NCBI GenBank assembly: GCA_964541375.1
Contig: CAZIPT010000015.1
Coordinates: 1 to 37,273, forward strand
Direction: 5' to 3'
Source: JBAXEO01 sp964541375
GTDB lineage: Bacteria; Actinomycetota; Coriobacteriia; Anaerosomatales; JAAXUF01
Length of the DNA stretch: 37,273 nucleotides
Positions 1-8,551 of the stretch are shown here, piece by piece (position 1 is the first letter of the stretch; each line of letters begins with the position of its first letter). Under the pieces are notes generated by a model. The model searched no databases. It was not told the origin of the DNA and saw only the letters and a list, made by a program, of their open reading frames with translations. The translations under genes and the position numbers were made by a program.

Positions 1-956
1 GCACGTTCGAGTTCGCTGACGCCATCGGCGGCGAGACGCAGCGCGACACGATCCTTGCGCGCGGAGGCGAGTCGAACCACGGATGCATGACCGGCTGCGC
101 GATCAAGTGCTCGCGCTATTGGATGGACAAAGACGGCCAGTACAAGACCAAGGGCCCTGAGTATGAGACCGCTTGGTCCTTCGGTGCGGACTGCGACATC
201 AAGGATCTCGACGAGATCGCCGAGCTCGACCGTATCTGCGGCGACCTCGGCCTCGACACGATCGAGATGGGCGGGACGCTGGCCGTCTACATGGACTCAG
301 GCGCGATTCAGTTCGGTGACGCCGACGGGGCCATCGCCGCACTCAGGGACGGGCTCGAAGACAACGTCATCTGGGACGGCGCCGAGGCTACCGGCAAGAA
401 GTTCGGTGTCGACCATGTGCCTGTGGTGAAGCACCAGTCCATGCCTGCGTACGATCCCCGCTCTGTGCAGGGAATCGGCGTCACCTACGCCACAACGCCG
501 CAGGGTGCCGACCACACCGCCGGATACACCATCACTGCCAACATTCTCGGCGTGGGTGGAACGGTGAACCCGCTTTCGCCCGAAGGCCAGATCGAGCTTT
601 CCAAGACGCTGCAGATCGCCACGGCGATGCTGGACTCGTTGGGCCTGTGCATCTTTGTCGCCTTCCCGGTGCTCGACATTCCCGAAGCATTTGTTGCCAT
701 TCACGAGATGCTGGAGGCACACACGGGCGTCAAGTACGACATCGCCGACCTCATGCAGATGGGCCGAGAAGTCCTGACCATGGAGCGCCTCTACAACACT
801 CGTGCGGGTTTCACGGCCGCTGACGACCGTCTGCCCGACTACTTCAAGACAGACAAGTTGCCGCCTCACGAGGCTCTGTTCACCGTCACGGACGCGGATC
901 TGGACCTCGTGTTCGACTTCGTGCCCGAAACCGCGAAGGAGATGGGCCTCCAGTAG
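1..956 (+). CDS. Aldehyde:ferredoxin oxidoreductase, tungsten-dependent, C-terminal part (5' end outside window)
   Basis: The reading frame is already open at base 3 and ends at TAG 954-956, so about 317 residues of a protein that is usually near 600 residues are visible. The family (AOR) oxidises aldehydes to acids, or reduces acids, with ferredoxin, using a tungsto-bispterin cofactor and a nearby [4Fe-4S] cluster. The Cys-rich GCMTGCAIKC segment near base 90 and a later DSLGLC segment near base 630-650 match the cluster-binding cysteines of AOR domains 2 and 3. The next two genes encode a MoaD/ThiS-like carrier and a ThiF-like activating enzyme, a common arrangement for AOR genes. With the acetyl-CoA pathway downstream, acetate/acetaldehyde interconversion is a plausible role; the substrate is not shown by the sequence. 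Confidence 0.92.
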   Translation, partial: TFEFADAIGGETQRDTILARGGESNHGCMTGCAIKCSRYWMDKDGQYKTKGPEYETAWSFGADCDIKDLDEIAELDRICGDLGLDTIEMGGTLAVYMDSGAIQFGDADGAIAALRDGLEDNVIWDGAEATGKKFGVDHVPVVKHQSMPAYDPRSVQGIGVTYATTPQGADHTAGYTITANILGVGGTVNPLSPEGQIELSKTLQIATAMLDSLGLCIFVAFPVLDIPEAFVAIHEMLEAHTGVKYDIADLMQMGREVLTMERLYNTRAGFTAADDRLPDYFKTDKLPPHEALFTVTDADLDLVFDFVPETAKEMGLQ

Positions 957-962
957 CAGCGC

Positions 963-1009
963 CGTACAGAGCGGGCCCGCGTCTGTTTCGACGCGGGTCC
1001 GCTCGTACG
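963..1009 (+). terminator. Long GC-rich hairpin after the aldehyde oxidoreductase gene
   Basis: Bases 963-967 pair with 1005-1009 and bases 969-983 pair with 990-1004 (one G-T wobble, one bulged A at 968), leaving a 6-base loop at 984-989. This 20-bp stem starts 7 bases after the stop codon. No T-run follows, so it may act as a factor-independent terminator of low-T type, an mRNA-stabilising 3' end, or an attenuator before the sulfur-carrier gene. Confidence 0.75.
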
Positions 1010-1029
1010 CTCTGGTGACCCAGCGACCC

Positions 1030-1269
1030 ATGAGAGTCGATATCGCCCTCTTCGCCTACTTGTCCGACTACCAGCCCGATGGACGGGCGGGTCGCGAGCC
1101 GCGCGCATTCGACCTTGCGCCTGCGACCACGATCGCCGAGGTGATCGCCATGTTCGGACTGCCAGACGAGCCCCGGGTCGTGTTCGTGAACGGCAAGCAC
1201 GCTCCCGACGAAGCTGCCCTCGCGGAGGGAGATCGCGTCGCGATCTTCCCGCCGGTGGCAGGGGGCTGA
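1030..1269 (+). CDS. MoaD/ThiS-family sulfur carrier protein
   Basis: A 79-residue protein ending in Gly-Gly (PPVAGG), the C-terminal tail that is adenylated and converted to thiocarboxylate in MoaD/ThiS ubiquitin-like sulfur carriers. A VFVNGK segment and an EGDRVAIFPPVAGG end are typical of the fold. The start is ATG at 1030, which gives the normal family length; longer in-frame extensions would run back through the terminator hairpin. It lies 8 bases upstream of a ThiF-like E1 gene and just behind a tungsten aldehyde oxidoreductase, so a role in molybdopterin/tungstopterin synthesis is more likely than thiamine synthesis. That assignment rests on context. Confidence 0.85.
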   Translation: MRVDIALFAYLSDYQPDGRAGREPRAFDLAPATTIAEVIAMFGLPDEPRVVFVNGKHAPDEAALAEGDRVAIFPPVAGG

Positions 1270-1277
1270 GCGCCGAC

Positions 1278-1910
1278 ATGGCCGACGGCCCCACCTGCCT
1301 TCCACCGCTTGAGCCGAATGACGATCCGGCTCTGCGGGCACGGCTCGCGGCGTCGCATGTCGCGATAATCGGCTGTGGGGGGCTGGGGAGCAACGCGGCC
1401 GCGATGCTGGTTCGTTGTGGGGTCGGTGAGTTGACACTCGTGGACTTCGACCGCGTCGAGGAGTCGAATCTCAACCGTCAGATGTTCTTTCGAGACCAGC
1501 TTGGCATGCCCAAGACCGATGCTCTGCGCGATACGCTCCTGCGCATCAACCCGGGTGTTTCGTTGAACGTGCGTCAAGAGTGCGTGACGGCGGATAATCT
1601 GGTCGAGTTCGTTGGAGCAGCCGACGTGGTCATCGAGGCAGCCGACCGCGCCGAAGTCAAGGCGATGATCGCCAACACGGCGCTCACGGAGCTTCCGCAG
1701 GTCCCCCTGGTAAGCGCTTCAGGCCTTGCTGGTTTCGACTCGGCCAACGACGTGACCACCGAGCGGATCGCCGACAGCTTCTATCTTGTCGGCGACCAGC
1801 GCAGCGACGTTCGTATGGGATACTCGCTTCTGGCATCGCGCGTGATGGTGGCGGCTGCGCACGAAGCACACGCTGCCATCCGCATCCTGCTCGGCTACCC
1901 TGAGCCGTAG
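1278..1910 (+). CDS. ThiF/MoeB/HesA-family adenylyltransferase (E1-like)
   Basis: A 210-residue Rossmann-fold E1-like enzyme. Residues about 29-37 form the nucleotide-binding IIGCGGLGSN motif, followed by VDFDRVEESNLNRQ, the family signature containing the ATP-contacting Arg. Such enzymes adenylate the C-terminal glycine of ThiS/MoaD carriers, here presumably the product of the gene 8 bases upstream. The protein is shorter than E. coli ThiF or MoeB (about 250 residues) and lacks the paired CxxC zinc motifs; it resembles the short clostridial ThiF-like group. Whether it serves tungstopterin, thiamine or another sulfur-transfer pathway is not settled by the sequence. Confidence 0.85.
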   Translation: MADGPTCLPPLEPNDDPALRARLAASHVAIIGCGGLGSNAAAMLVRCGVGELTLVDFDRVEESNLNRQMFFRDQLGMPKTDALRDTLLRINPGVSLNVRQECVTADNLVEFVGAADVVIEAADRAEVKAMIANTALTELPQVPLVSASGLAGFDSANDVTTERIADSFYLVGDQRSDVRMGYSLLASRVMVAAAHEAHAAIRILLGYPEP

Positions 1911-1940
1911 ACGCAATACCTTCCCGCAGTTTGTCGAACG

Positions 1941-1969
1941 TGGCGTTCCCTCGCGAGTGGAGGGCGCCA
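1941..1969 (+). terminator. Hairpin downstream of the ThiF-like gene
   Basis: Bases 1941-1945 pair with 1965-1969 and 1948-1951 with 1961-1964, giving a 9-bp stem with a 2-base bulge and a 9-base loop. It lies 31 bases after the stop codon. There is no T-tract, so termination is only suggested by position. Confidence 0.4.
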
Positions 1970-2232
1970 GTGGCATCCGCTATACCGTGAGAGGGCGTGT
2001 TTCGGGGTTGAGTGGCGTCGAATGACGACTGAAGTGCCGCTCACACCGGAGCGTACGACCATGAGCCCACTCGCCGAAGCCTAGCCGCCACCAAGCGAAG
2101 GGAGTAGAGGAATACCCGCAGACCCCCTGTACCGTTGTCACCACGTACCCAAGAGGCGCGGCTTCTCGTGCACCCTTTTGCGGGGACCGCAACCGCAGCC
2201 ATGGCACTACGATTCTCGAACGGAGAAGCTAC
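1970..2232 (+). other. Non-coding leader upstream of fhs with hairpins
   Basis: I find no credible gene here. Two local structures stand out. Bases 2010-2020 pair with 2026-2029 and 2036-2042 around a 5-base loop and a 6-base bulge (11 bp, one G-T). Bases 2178-2183 pair perfectly with 2187-2192 around a 3-base loop. A TATACC at 1981-1986 could be a -10 element but has no convincing -35. The fhs ribosome binding site (GGAGAA) is at 2222-2227. This is the only long gap before the roughly 22-kb carbon-fixation cluster, so its promoter and any leader regulation should be here. Confidence 0.45.
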
Positions 2233-3927
2233 ATGAAGTCTGATCTCGATATTGCGCAAGCTCACAAGATGCGTCCGATCGCAGACGTGGCGGCAGAAAT
2301 CGGTATCGAACCCGACGAGCTGGAGCTCTACGGCAACTACAAGGCAAAGATCAGCCTGTCAGTACTCGACCGTCTCGCGGACCGCCCGCAAGGACGCTAC
2401 ATCGATGTGACCGCGATCAACCCGACTCCGCTCGGCGAGGGCAAGACGGTCACCACCGTGGGCCTCGGTCAGGCGCTGCACGGCATCGGCAAGAACGTCA
2501 TCACCTGCATCCGTCAGCCCTCTCTGGGTCCGGTCTTCGGCATCAAAGGCGGCGCGGCCGGTGGCGGCTACTCCCAGGTCGTGCCGATGGAGGACTTCAA
2601 CCTGCATCTCACTGGTGACGTGCACGCAGTCTCGATGGCGAACAACCTGCTTGCGGCGTACATCGACAACCACATCTACCAGGGCAACGATCTCGACATC
2701 GACCCGTACTCCATCACGTGGCGCCGTGTCGTCGACCTCAACGACCGCGCGCTGCGCAACGTCATCGTGGGTCTGGGCAAGAAGCTCGACGGTGTTCCGC
2801 GCGAGACCGGCTTCGACATCTCGGTGGCAAGCGAGTGCATGGCGATTCTGGCACTGGCAAGCGACCTGAAGGACCTGCGCGTCCGCCTGGGCCGCATCGT
2901 GATCGGTACCAATACGAAGGGTGAGCCGGTTACCGCCGAGCAGCTCGGGTGCGCGGGCTCCATGGCCGTGCTCATGCGTGACGCCATCAAGCCCAACCTC
3001 ATGCAGAACCTCGAGGGTGGCGCGGTCCTGGTGCACGCCGGCCCGTTCGCGAACATCGCCCAGGGCAACAACTCGGTCATCGCCGACAAGATCGCGCTCA
3101 AGATCGCCGACTACGTGGTCACCGAGTCCGGCTTTGGCGCCGACATGGGCGCCGAGAAGTTCATGAACATCAAGTGCCGTGCGTCGGGTCTCACTCCCGA
3201 CTGCGTGGTCATCGTCGCCACGGTCCGCGCCCTCAAGGCCTCGTCGGGCCGCTTCGAGGTCAGGCCCGGCAAGCCGCTCGACGAGAAGCTGAAGTCCGAG
3301 GACATGGAGAGCCTGGGCGAGGGGATCGTGAACCTCGAGGCGCACATCGAGAATATGAAGAAGTTCGGCATTCCGGTGGTCGTCGCGGTGAACCACTTCC
3401 CGACTGACACCGAGAACGAGCACGACTTCATCAAGCGGCGTGCGATGGAGGCCGGCGCCGACTTCGCGGTCACCCACAAGGTGCACGCGGACGGCGGCGA
3501 GGGTGGCGCCGACCTGGCTCGCGCGGTGGTCGAGGCGTGCGAGCTACCCAAAGAGTTCAAGCTGCTCTATCCGGACGACGCCAGCATCAAGGAGAAGATC
3601 GAGACCATCGCTCGTGAGATCTACGGTGCCGACGGCGTCGACTACCTGCCCGCTGCCGAGGCCAAGATCAAGCTCTACACCGAGGCTGGCTACGGCAACC
3701 TGCCGATGTGCATGGCCAAGACGCACCTTTCGCTGTCCCACGATCCGACGCTCAAGGGCCGCCCGACGGGTTGGCGCCTCCCGATTCGCGACATTCGCGC
3801 AAGCGTTGGCGCCGGCTTCCTCTATCCGCTTTGTGGCGACATGAGCACGATGCCCGGGCTGCCCAAGACGCCGGCCGGCAACAACATCGACCTCGATGAG
3901 AACGGCAACGTCGTCGGGCTCTTCTAG
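2233..3927 (+). CDS. fhs: Formate--tetrahydrofolate ligase
   Basis: A 564-residue protein of normal family length, catalysing ATP-dependent formylation of tetrahydrofolate, the second step of the methyl branch. The N-terminal region carries the P-loop-like NPTPLGEGKTVTT segment (residues about 57-69), followed by QPSLGPVFGIKGGAAGGG, both hallmark stretches of the family. The C-terminal MSTMPGLPKTPAG segment is also characteristic. ATG at 2233 is preceded by GGAGAAG. It is the first gene of the long same-strand cluster and is followed after 30 bases by acsV, so it probably reports the position of the operon promoter. Confidence 0.97.
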   Translation: MKSDLDIAQAHKMRPIADVAAEIGIEPDELELYGNYKAKISLSVLDRLADRPQGRYIDVTAINPTPLGEGKTVTTVGLGQALHGIGKNVITCIRQPSLGPVFGIKGGAAGGGYSQVVPMEDFNLHLTGDVHAVSMANNLLAAYIDNHIYQGNDLDIDPYSITWRRVVDLNDRALRNVIVGLGKKLDGVPRETGFDISVASECMAILALASDLKDLRVRLGRIVIGTNTKGEPVTAEQLGCAGSMAVLMRDAIKPNLMQNLEGGAVLVHAGPFANIAQGNNSVIADKIALKIADYVVTESGFGADMGAEKFMNIKCRASGLTPDCVVIVATVRALKASSGRFEVRPGKPLDEKLKSEDMESLGEGIVNLEAHIENMKKFGIPVVVAVNHFPTDTENEHDFIKRRAMEAGADFAVTHKVHADGGEGGADLARAVVEACELPKEFKLLYPDDASIKEKIETIAREIYGADGVDYLPAAEAKIKLYTEAGYGNLPMCMAKTHLSLSHDPTLKGRPTGWRLPIRDIRASVGAGFLYPLCGDMSTMPGLPKTPAGNNIDLDENGNVVGLF

Positions 3928-3957
3928 CCTGCGCGACCAAGAAGAGGACCGCCGAGT

Positions 3958-5901
3958 ATGCCACGAGTCACGTTCACACCGGAGGGCACGACCACCACGG
4001 TCGCCGTAGGCGAGAGCCTGCTGCGTGCCGCGATGCTGGCCGACGTCGCCGTCCGGGCGAGCTGTGGCGGCGACGGCACCTGCGGCAAGTGCCGGATGGT
4101 GGTCGAGAAGGGCTCCGTCGACGCCACCGTGACGGCCAAGCTCACCGCCGAGGAGATCGAGCGGGGCTATGTGCTGGCGTGTCTGTCGACGGTGGCCGAT
4201 GACGTCACGGTGCACATCCCGCCCGAGTCCCGCCCGGGCAAGGCGCCGGTGCGCGGTGGGTCTTCTCGGCAGCCGAACGTGGTGCTGTCCCCGGAAGAGC
4301 GGGCGATCCGGTTGCCTCGGCAGGCATCGCCGCCTCCGGTCGCCAAGCGGCTGCTGCGCATGAACGCGCCCGACCTCACCGACAACATCAACGACGCGGG
4401 CCGGGTCAAGCAGCTGCTCAAGCGCGTGCACGGCATCCGCGATGCGTCCATCTCGCTGCCGGCGCTGCGCGAATTGCCGAAAGCCGCACGAGACGGCGAG
4501 TGGGTGGTCACGGCGTTCGCCGCCGAGCCGTGCGACACGATGCCGATCGTCTCGGGATTCCAGGCGGGCGACACGACATCTCGGCAGTACGCGGTGGCCG
4601 TGGACGTGGGCACCACCACCGTCGAGGTCGCGCTGATCGATCTGAACAGTGGCGAGGTCGTGGCGAGCGCCAACGAATACAACGCGCAGGTCGCGCGGGG
4701 CGAAGACGTGATCAGCCGAGTGATTGCCGCGTCCAAGCCCGACGGCCTCGAAGACCTGGGTGGGCTCATCGCCGGCACGCTGACGGACCTGGTCGAAGTC
4801 TCACTCGCTGAGGCGGGCGTCTCGGCAGAAGACATCGTTTCCTACTACGTCGCCGGCAACACCGTCATGACGCACTTGCTGCTCCGGATATCGCCGGAGT
4901 TCATCCGGACCTCACCGTACGTGCCGGTCGCCTCGGAGTTCCCGTGGATGCGCGCGGCGGAGTTGGGGCTGCCTGCCGGACGGGCTACCCGGCTGTATGC
5001 GACGCCGTGCCCCGCGAGCTGGCTCGGCGGCGACATCGTGGCCGGTCTCGTGGCTGCGGGCGTTCCGTGGACCGAGAAGCTCACACTCTTCATCGACGTC
5101 GGCACCAACGGCGAGATCGTGCTCGGCAACAGCGAGTGGCTGGTGTCGTGCTCGTGCTCGGCAGGACCGGCGTTCGAGGGCGGCGGCATCTCGCACGGCA
5201 TGCGCGCAGCGGACGGCGCCATCGAGCAGGTGCGCATCGACGACGACACGCTCGAGCCCACGATCATGACCATCGGCGGCGCCAAGCCCATCGGCATCTG
5301 CGGCAGCGGCCTGATCGACTGCGCAGCCGAGCTGTTCCTGAGCGGTGCGCTGGGTCGCGACGGAAAGTTCCGCACCGATCTCGAATCGCCGCACCTGGTC
5401 GAGGGCGAGCGCGGCCTGGAGTACCAGCTGGCCAGTGCCGAGGAGAGCGGCACTGGTCGCCGCATCGTGCTGACCGAGGTCGACGTGGAGAACCTCATGC
5501 GCGCCAAGGCCGCGATCTACTCGGGTATCAGCGTGCTCGCCGAGAGCCTCGACCTGAGCCTGGACGCGGTCGAAGAAGTCGTCATCGCGGGTGGGTTCGG
5601 CCACTACCTCGACCTCGAGCGCGTGACCGCGCTGGGCATGGTCCCAGAGATCGCGCAGGAGCGCTTCGTGTTTCTCGGCAACGGATCGCTGCTGGGCGCC
5701 AAGCTCATCGCCGGTTCGCGCGAGGTGCTGAGGACTGCTCGGCATACCGCCGAGACGATCACGTACCTCGAGCTGTCGGTCAACGCCGGCTTCATGGATC
5801 ACTACTCGTCAGCGCTGTTCTTCCCGCACACCGACCTGACTCAGTTCCCGAACACCGAGAAGCTGCGCAAGCAGCGCTTCAAGAACGCGGCGGTGGTCTA
5901 G
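3958..5901 (+). CDS. acsV: Corrinoid-protein reductive activator (ASKHA/ferredoxin type), AcsV-like
   Basis: A 647-residue protein with an N-terminal [2Fe-2S] ferredoxin domain whose ligands are visible as Cys36, Cys42, Cys45 and Cys75. A linker and a large ASKHA ATPase-like region follow, starting near residue 210 with VAVDVGTTTVEVALIDL and continuing with FIDVGTNGEIVLG and GICGSGLIDC. Family members (AcsV, RamA and related activators) use ATP to reduce inactive Co(II) corrinoid back to Co(I). Here the client would be the corrinoid iron-sulfur protein AcsCD encoded in the same cluster. The gene lies between fhs and a CooC-type ATPase, 2 bases before the latter. The start is ATG 3958 after an AGAGGA site. 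Confidence 0.92.
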   Translation: MPRVTFTPEGTTTTVAVGESLLRAAMLADVAVRASCGGDGTCGKCRMVVEKGSVDATVTAKLTAEEIERGYVLACLSTVADDVTVHIPPESRPGKAPVRGGSSRQPNVVLSPEERAIRLPRQASPPPVAKRLLRMNAPDLTDNINDAGRVKQLLKRVHGIRDASISLPALRELPKAARDGEWVVTAFAAEPCDTMPIVSGFQAGDTTSRQYAVAVDVGTTTVEVALIDLNSGEVVASANEYNAQVARGEDVISRVIAASKPDGLEDLGGLIAGTLTDLVEVSLAEAGVSAEDIVSYYVAGNTVMTHLLLRISPEFIRTSPYVPVASEFPWMRAAELGLPAGRATRLYATPCPASWLGGDIVAGLVAAGVPWTEKLTLFIDVGTNGEIVLGNSEWLVSCSCSAGPAFEGGGISHGMRAADGAIEQVRIDDDTLEPTIMTIGGAKPIGICGSGLIDCAAELFLSGALGRDGKFRTDLESPHLVEGERGLEYQLASAEESGTGRRIVLTEVDVENLMRAKAAIYSGISVLAESLDLSLDAVEEVVIAGGFGHYLDLERVTALGMVPEIAQERFVFLGNGSLLGAKLIAGSREVLRTARHTAETITYLELSVNAGFMDHYSSALFFPHTDLTQFPNTEKLRKQRFKNAAVV

Positions 5902-5903
5902 CC

Positions 5904-6689
5904 ATGTCCTTCACGATCGCACTGGCTGGCAAAGGCGGGACCGGCAAGACCACGACGGCCGCGCTGATGGTGCGCGCGCTGCGCGAAATGGGCGCAAAGT
6001 CCGTGCTCGCGGTCGACGCGGATCCCAATGCCTGCCTGCACGAAGCTCTGGGCACCGAAGTCGAGCGCTCGGTGGGCGAGATCACGGAAGAGATGCTGGA
6101 GAACGTCAACGCCAATCCCGGTGGCATGAGCAAGGATGCTTGGCTCGAACTCAACATACAGCGCTACGTGGTCGAGGAGAGCGAGTACGACCTGCTGTCG
6201 ATGGGCCGCCCCGAGGGCTCGGGCTGCTACTGCTACGCCAACAACCTGGTGCGCGGCTGCATCGACGACCTCCAGCGTTCCTACGAGTACGTCGTCATGG
6301 ACAACGAGGCCGGGCTTGAGCATCTGTCCCGCCGCACGACGCGCGACGTCGACCTGCTCATCATCGTCTCGGACCCCAGCGTCCGGGGCATTCGCACGGC
6401 GGGCACCCTCAACCAGCTCGCCGACGAGCTCAAGATCGCCGTGGGCGCGCGCTACCTGCTGGTCAACCGTGGTGTCGAGCCGCTCGATCCCGCGCTCATC
6501 ACAGCCGCCGAGGCCACCGGCGTCCCACTTCTCGGCGTCGTGCCCGGCGACGAGGGCGTCACGCATGCCGACCTGACCGGCGGCGGCCTGTTCGACCTGG
6601 AACGAGACTCAGCGGCGCTCGCAGCGGTACGGACGCTGCTCGCCGAAGCCATACCGGCACTGAACGCCGACGTCGTCACCCCACTCTGA
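5904..6689 (+). CDS. cooC: CooC-type nickel-insertion ATPase (first copy)
   Basis: A 261-residue P-loop ATPase of the MinD/CooC group. GKGGTGKTT near residues 9-17 is the deviant Walker A with the signature lysine. Cys108-Tyr-Cys110 is the CxC metal-binding motif that lets CooC dimers bind nickel. ATG at 5904 follows the acsV stop by 2 bases; a longer open frame upstream is only a shadow of acsV. The family inserts nickel into CO dehydrogenase or acetyl-CoA synthase. A second, divergent CooC-like gene lies at 17609, so each probably serves a different client (AcsA or AcsB), but the sequence does not tell which. Confidence 0.9.
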   Translation: MSFTIALAGKGGTGKTTTAALMVRALREMGAKSVLAVDADPNACLHEALGTEVERSVGEITEEMLENVNANPGGMSKDAWLELNIQRYVVEESEYDLLSMGRPEGSGCYCYANNLVRGCIDDLQRSYEYVVMDNEAGLEHLSRRTTRDVDLLIIVSDPSVRGIRTAGTLNQLADELKIAVGARYLLVNRGVEPLDPALITAAEATGVPLLGVVPGDEGVTHADLTGGGLFDLERDSAALAAVRTLLAEAIPALNADVVTPL

Positions 6690-6699
6690 GGAGGAGCTC

Positions 6700-7554
6700 G
6701 TGACCGCTCGCATCATCGACGGAAAGGCCATCTCGGCAAAGCGCAGAGCGCGCGTTGCCGAGCGCGTGGCCGAACTCAAGGCACAAGGCGTCAACCCGGG
6801 CCTGGCGGTCGTGATCGTGGGCGAGGACCCGGGTTCGCAGGTCTACGTGCGCAACAAGGTCGCGGCCTGCGAGGAGACCGGTGTCTTCTCCGAGAAGATC
6901 GAGCTGCCCGCGACCACGACGCAGGCGGAGCTGCTCGGGATCGTCGAGGACCTCAACGCCCGCGATGACATCCACGGCATCCTGGTGCAGTTCCCGCTGC
7001 CTGCAGGGCTCGATGAGGACGAGGTCATCGAGACGATCAGCATCCACAAGGACGTCGACGGCTTCCACCCCGAGAGCATCGGGCGCCTACTGGTCGGCAA
7101 GGACACGTTCGTGTCGTGCACGCCGGCCGGTGTGATGGTGCTCCTCGAAGAGAGCGGCATCGACCTGAAGGGCAAGGACGTCGTGGTCGTGGGGCGCAGC
7201 AACAACGTCGGCAAGCCGGCGGGGCTGCTTGCGCTCAACCAGCACGCCACCGTGACCTTCTGCCATTCGCGCACGGAGGACCTTCCCGGTCACGTTCGCC
7301 AGGGCGACGTCGTCATCGTCGCGGTCGGTCGTCCGGAGATGGTCAAGGGCGACTGGCTCAAGCCCGGCGCCGTGGTCATTGACGTGGGAATCAACCGCAC
7401 TGATGCAGGGCTGGTCGGCGACGTCGAGTTCTCCTCGGCGTCAGAGGTCGCCTCGGCGATCACACCCGTGCCCGGCGGCGTCGGTCCGATGACGATAGCC
7501 ATGCTGCTCGAGAATACGCTGACCGCCGCGGCACGCGCCGCCGGTCTGTCCTAA
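6700..7554 (+). CDS. folD: Bifunctional methylene-THF dehydrogenase / methenyl-THF cyclohydrolase
   Basis: A 284-residue FolD of normal length, starting at GTG 6700 behind a GAGGAGG site. Recognisable features are YVRNK (residues about 48-52, with the catalytic Lys), the VQFPLP segment, DVDGFHP, the nucleotide-binding VVGRSNNVGKPAG (about 163-175) and the closing PVPGGVGPMTIAMLLENT. It dehydrates formyl-THF to methenyl-THF and reduces it to methylene-THF, so no separate cyclohydrolase gene is needed in this cluster. It sits 10 bases after cooC and 15 bases before acsD. Confidence 0.97.
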   Translation: MTARIIDGKAISAKRRARVAERVAELKAQGVNPGLAVVIVGEDPGSQVYVRNKVAACEETGVFSEKIELPATTTQAELLGIVEDLNARDDIHGILVQFPLPAGLDEDEVIETISIHKDVDGFHPESIGRLLVGKDTFVSCTPAGVMVLLEESGIDLKGKDVVVVGRSNNVGKPAGLLALNQHATVTFCHSRTEDLPGHVRQGDVVIVAVGRPEMVKGDWLKPGAVVIDVGINRTDAGLVGDVEFSSASEVASAITPVPGGVGPMTIAMLLENTLTAAARAAGLS

Positions 7555-7569
7555 GGGAGAGGAGTTTCG

Positions 7570-8514
7570 ATGCCGTATCAGGATCCTACCGAGAAGCCCT
7601 CGGGTCGCATCCGCGAAGTCGCGCTCGGCACGGGCGAAGGCGCCGTGACGTTTGGCGGCGCTGCTGCGCTGCCGTTCTACGCGTTCGACGGCGAACTGCC
7701 GCACGCTCCCAAGATCGCGATGGAGGTGTTCGACCTGGTGCCGGACGGCTGGGCGCCCGCGCTCACCGACGCGCTGGGCGATCTCATCGGCGATCCGGCC
7801 GCCTGGGCCCGCGCCAACGTCGACCGCTTCGGCGCGGACATGGTGTGCGTCCAGCTCGCCGGCACCGACCCCAACGGCGCGAACCGCACGCCAGAGCAGG
7901 CCGCCGAGACGGTCGCGGCGGTTGTTGCCGCCGTCGACGTCCCGGTTCTGGTCTACGGCAGCGGCAACGCCGAGAAGGACACCGAGGTCCTCAAGAAAGT
8001 CGCCGAGGCCGTGACCACAACGATGCTCGCCATCGGCTCGGCGACCGAGGACAACTACAAGCCGATCACGGCTGCAGCCATCGGCTATGGGCACGCGGTT
8101 ATCGCCGAGACACCCATCGACGTGAACATGGCCAAGCAGCTCAACATCCTCATCACCCAGATGGGGCTGCCCGCCGACCGCGTCTTCATCGACCCGTCGG
8201 TCGGTGCAGTGGGCTACGGCGCCGAGTACGCGTACACGGTCATGGAGCGGCTGCGTCTCGCGGCGCTTAACCAGAACGACGACATGACTCAGATGCCGAT
8301 GATCTGCAACCTGGGCAAGGAGGCGTGGCGTAGCAAGGAGGCGCGTGCTGCTGAAGCCGAAGAGCCCACCTGGGGCGACGCGACCAAGCGCGGCGTGCTC
8401 TGGGAGTCCGTCACTGCGATCACGCTCGCGCTCGCCGGCGCCGACATCCTCGTGATGCGGCATCCGGACGCTGTCGCCACGGTCCGCAAGGCCATCGAGG
8501 GCCTCTCGGCCTAA
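7570..8514 (+). CDS. acsD: Corrinoid iron-sulfur protein small subunit (acetyl-CoA synthase complex delta)
   Basis: A 314-residue TIM-barrel protein of the CdhD/AcsD family, the partner of AcsC in the corrinoid iron-sulfur protein that carries the methyl group from methyl-THF to acetyl-CoA synthase. Family-typical stretches are the N-terminal LGGGE-like ALGTGEGAVTFGG, then AMEVFDL, VYGSGNAEKDTEVL and the GYGAEYAYTVMERLR region. ATG 7570 follows GGAGAGGAG. It is separated from its partner acsC by acsA and acsB, an order unlike the acsC-acsD adjacency known from Moorella. Confidence 0.94.
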   Translation: MPYQDPTEKPSGRIREVALGTGEGAVTFGGAAALPFYAFDGELPHAPKIAMEVFDLVPDGWAPALTDALGDLIGDPAAWARANVDRFGADMVCVQLAGTDPNGANRTPEQAAETVAAVVAAVDVPVLVYGSGNAEKDTEVLKKVAEAVTTTMLAIGSATEDNYKPITAAAIGYGHAVIAETPIDVNMAKQLNILITQMGLPADRVFIDPSVGAVGYGAEYAYTVMERLRLAALNQNDDMTQMPMICNLGKEAWRSKEARAAEAEEPTWGDATKRGVLWESVTAITLALAGADILVMRHPDAVATVRKAIEGLSA

Positions 8515-8551
8515 GCGCCGACGCTCCCGATCCCGCACAAGGAGGTTCACG

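Noticed and set aside
2010..2192. A tetrahydrofolate riboswitch before fhs
   Set aside because: I compared the leader with the THF riboswitch consensus I remember; only a short GGAGTAGA-like string at 2101 is similar and the paired core is missing.
1911..2232. A cobalamin riboswitch controlling the corrinoid pathway
   Set aside because: No B12-box-like conserved string and no multi-stem core could be found in this interval.
4944..5903. An N-terminal extension of the first CooC-like ATPase
   Set aside because: The frame is open upstream through acsV, but that part is Arg/His-rich shadow sequence; the protein begins at ATG 5904 directly before its P-loop region.
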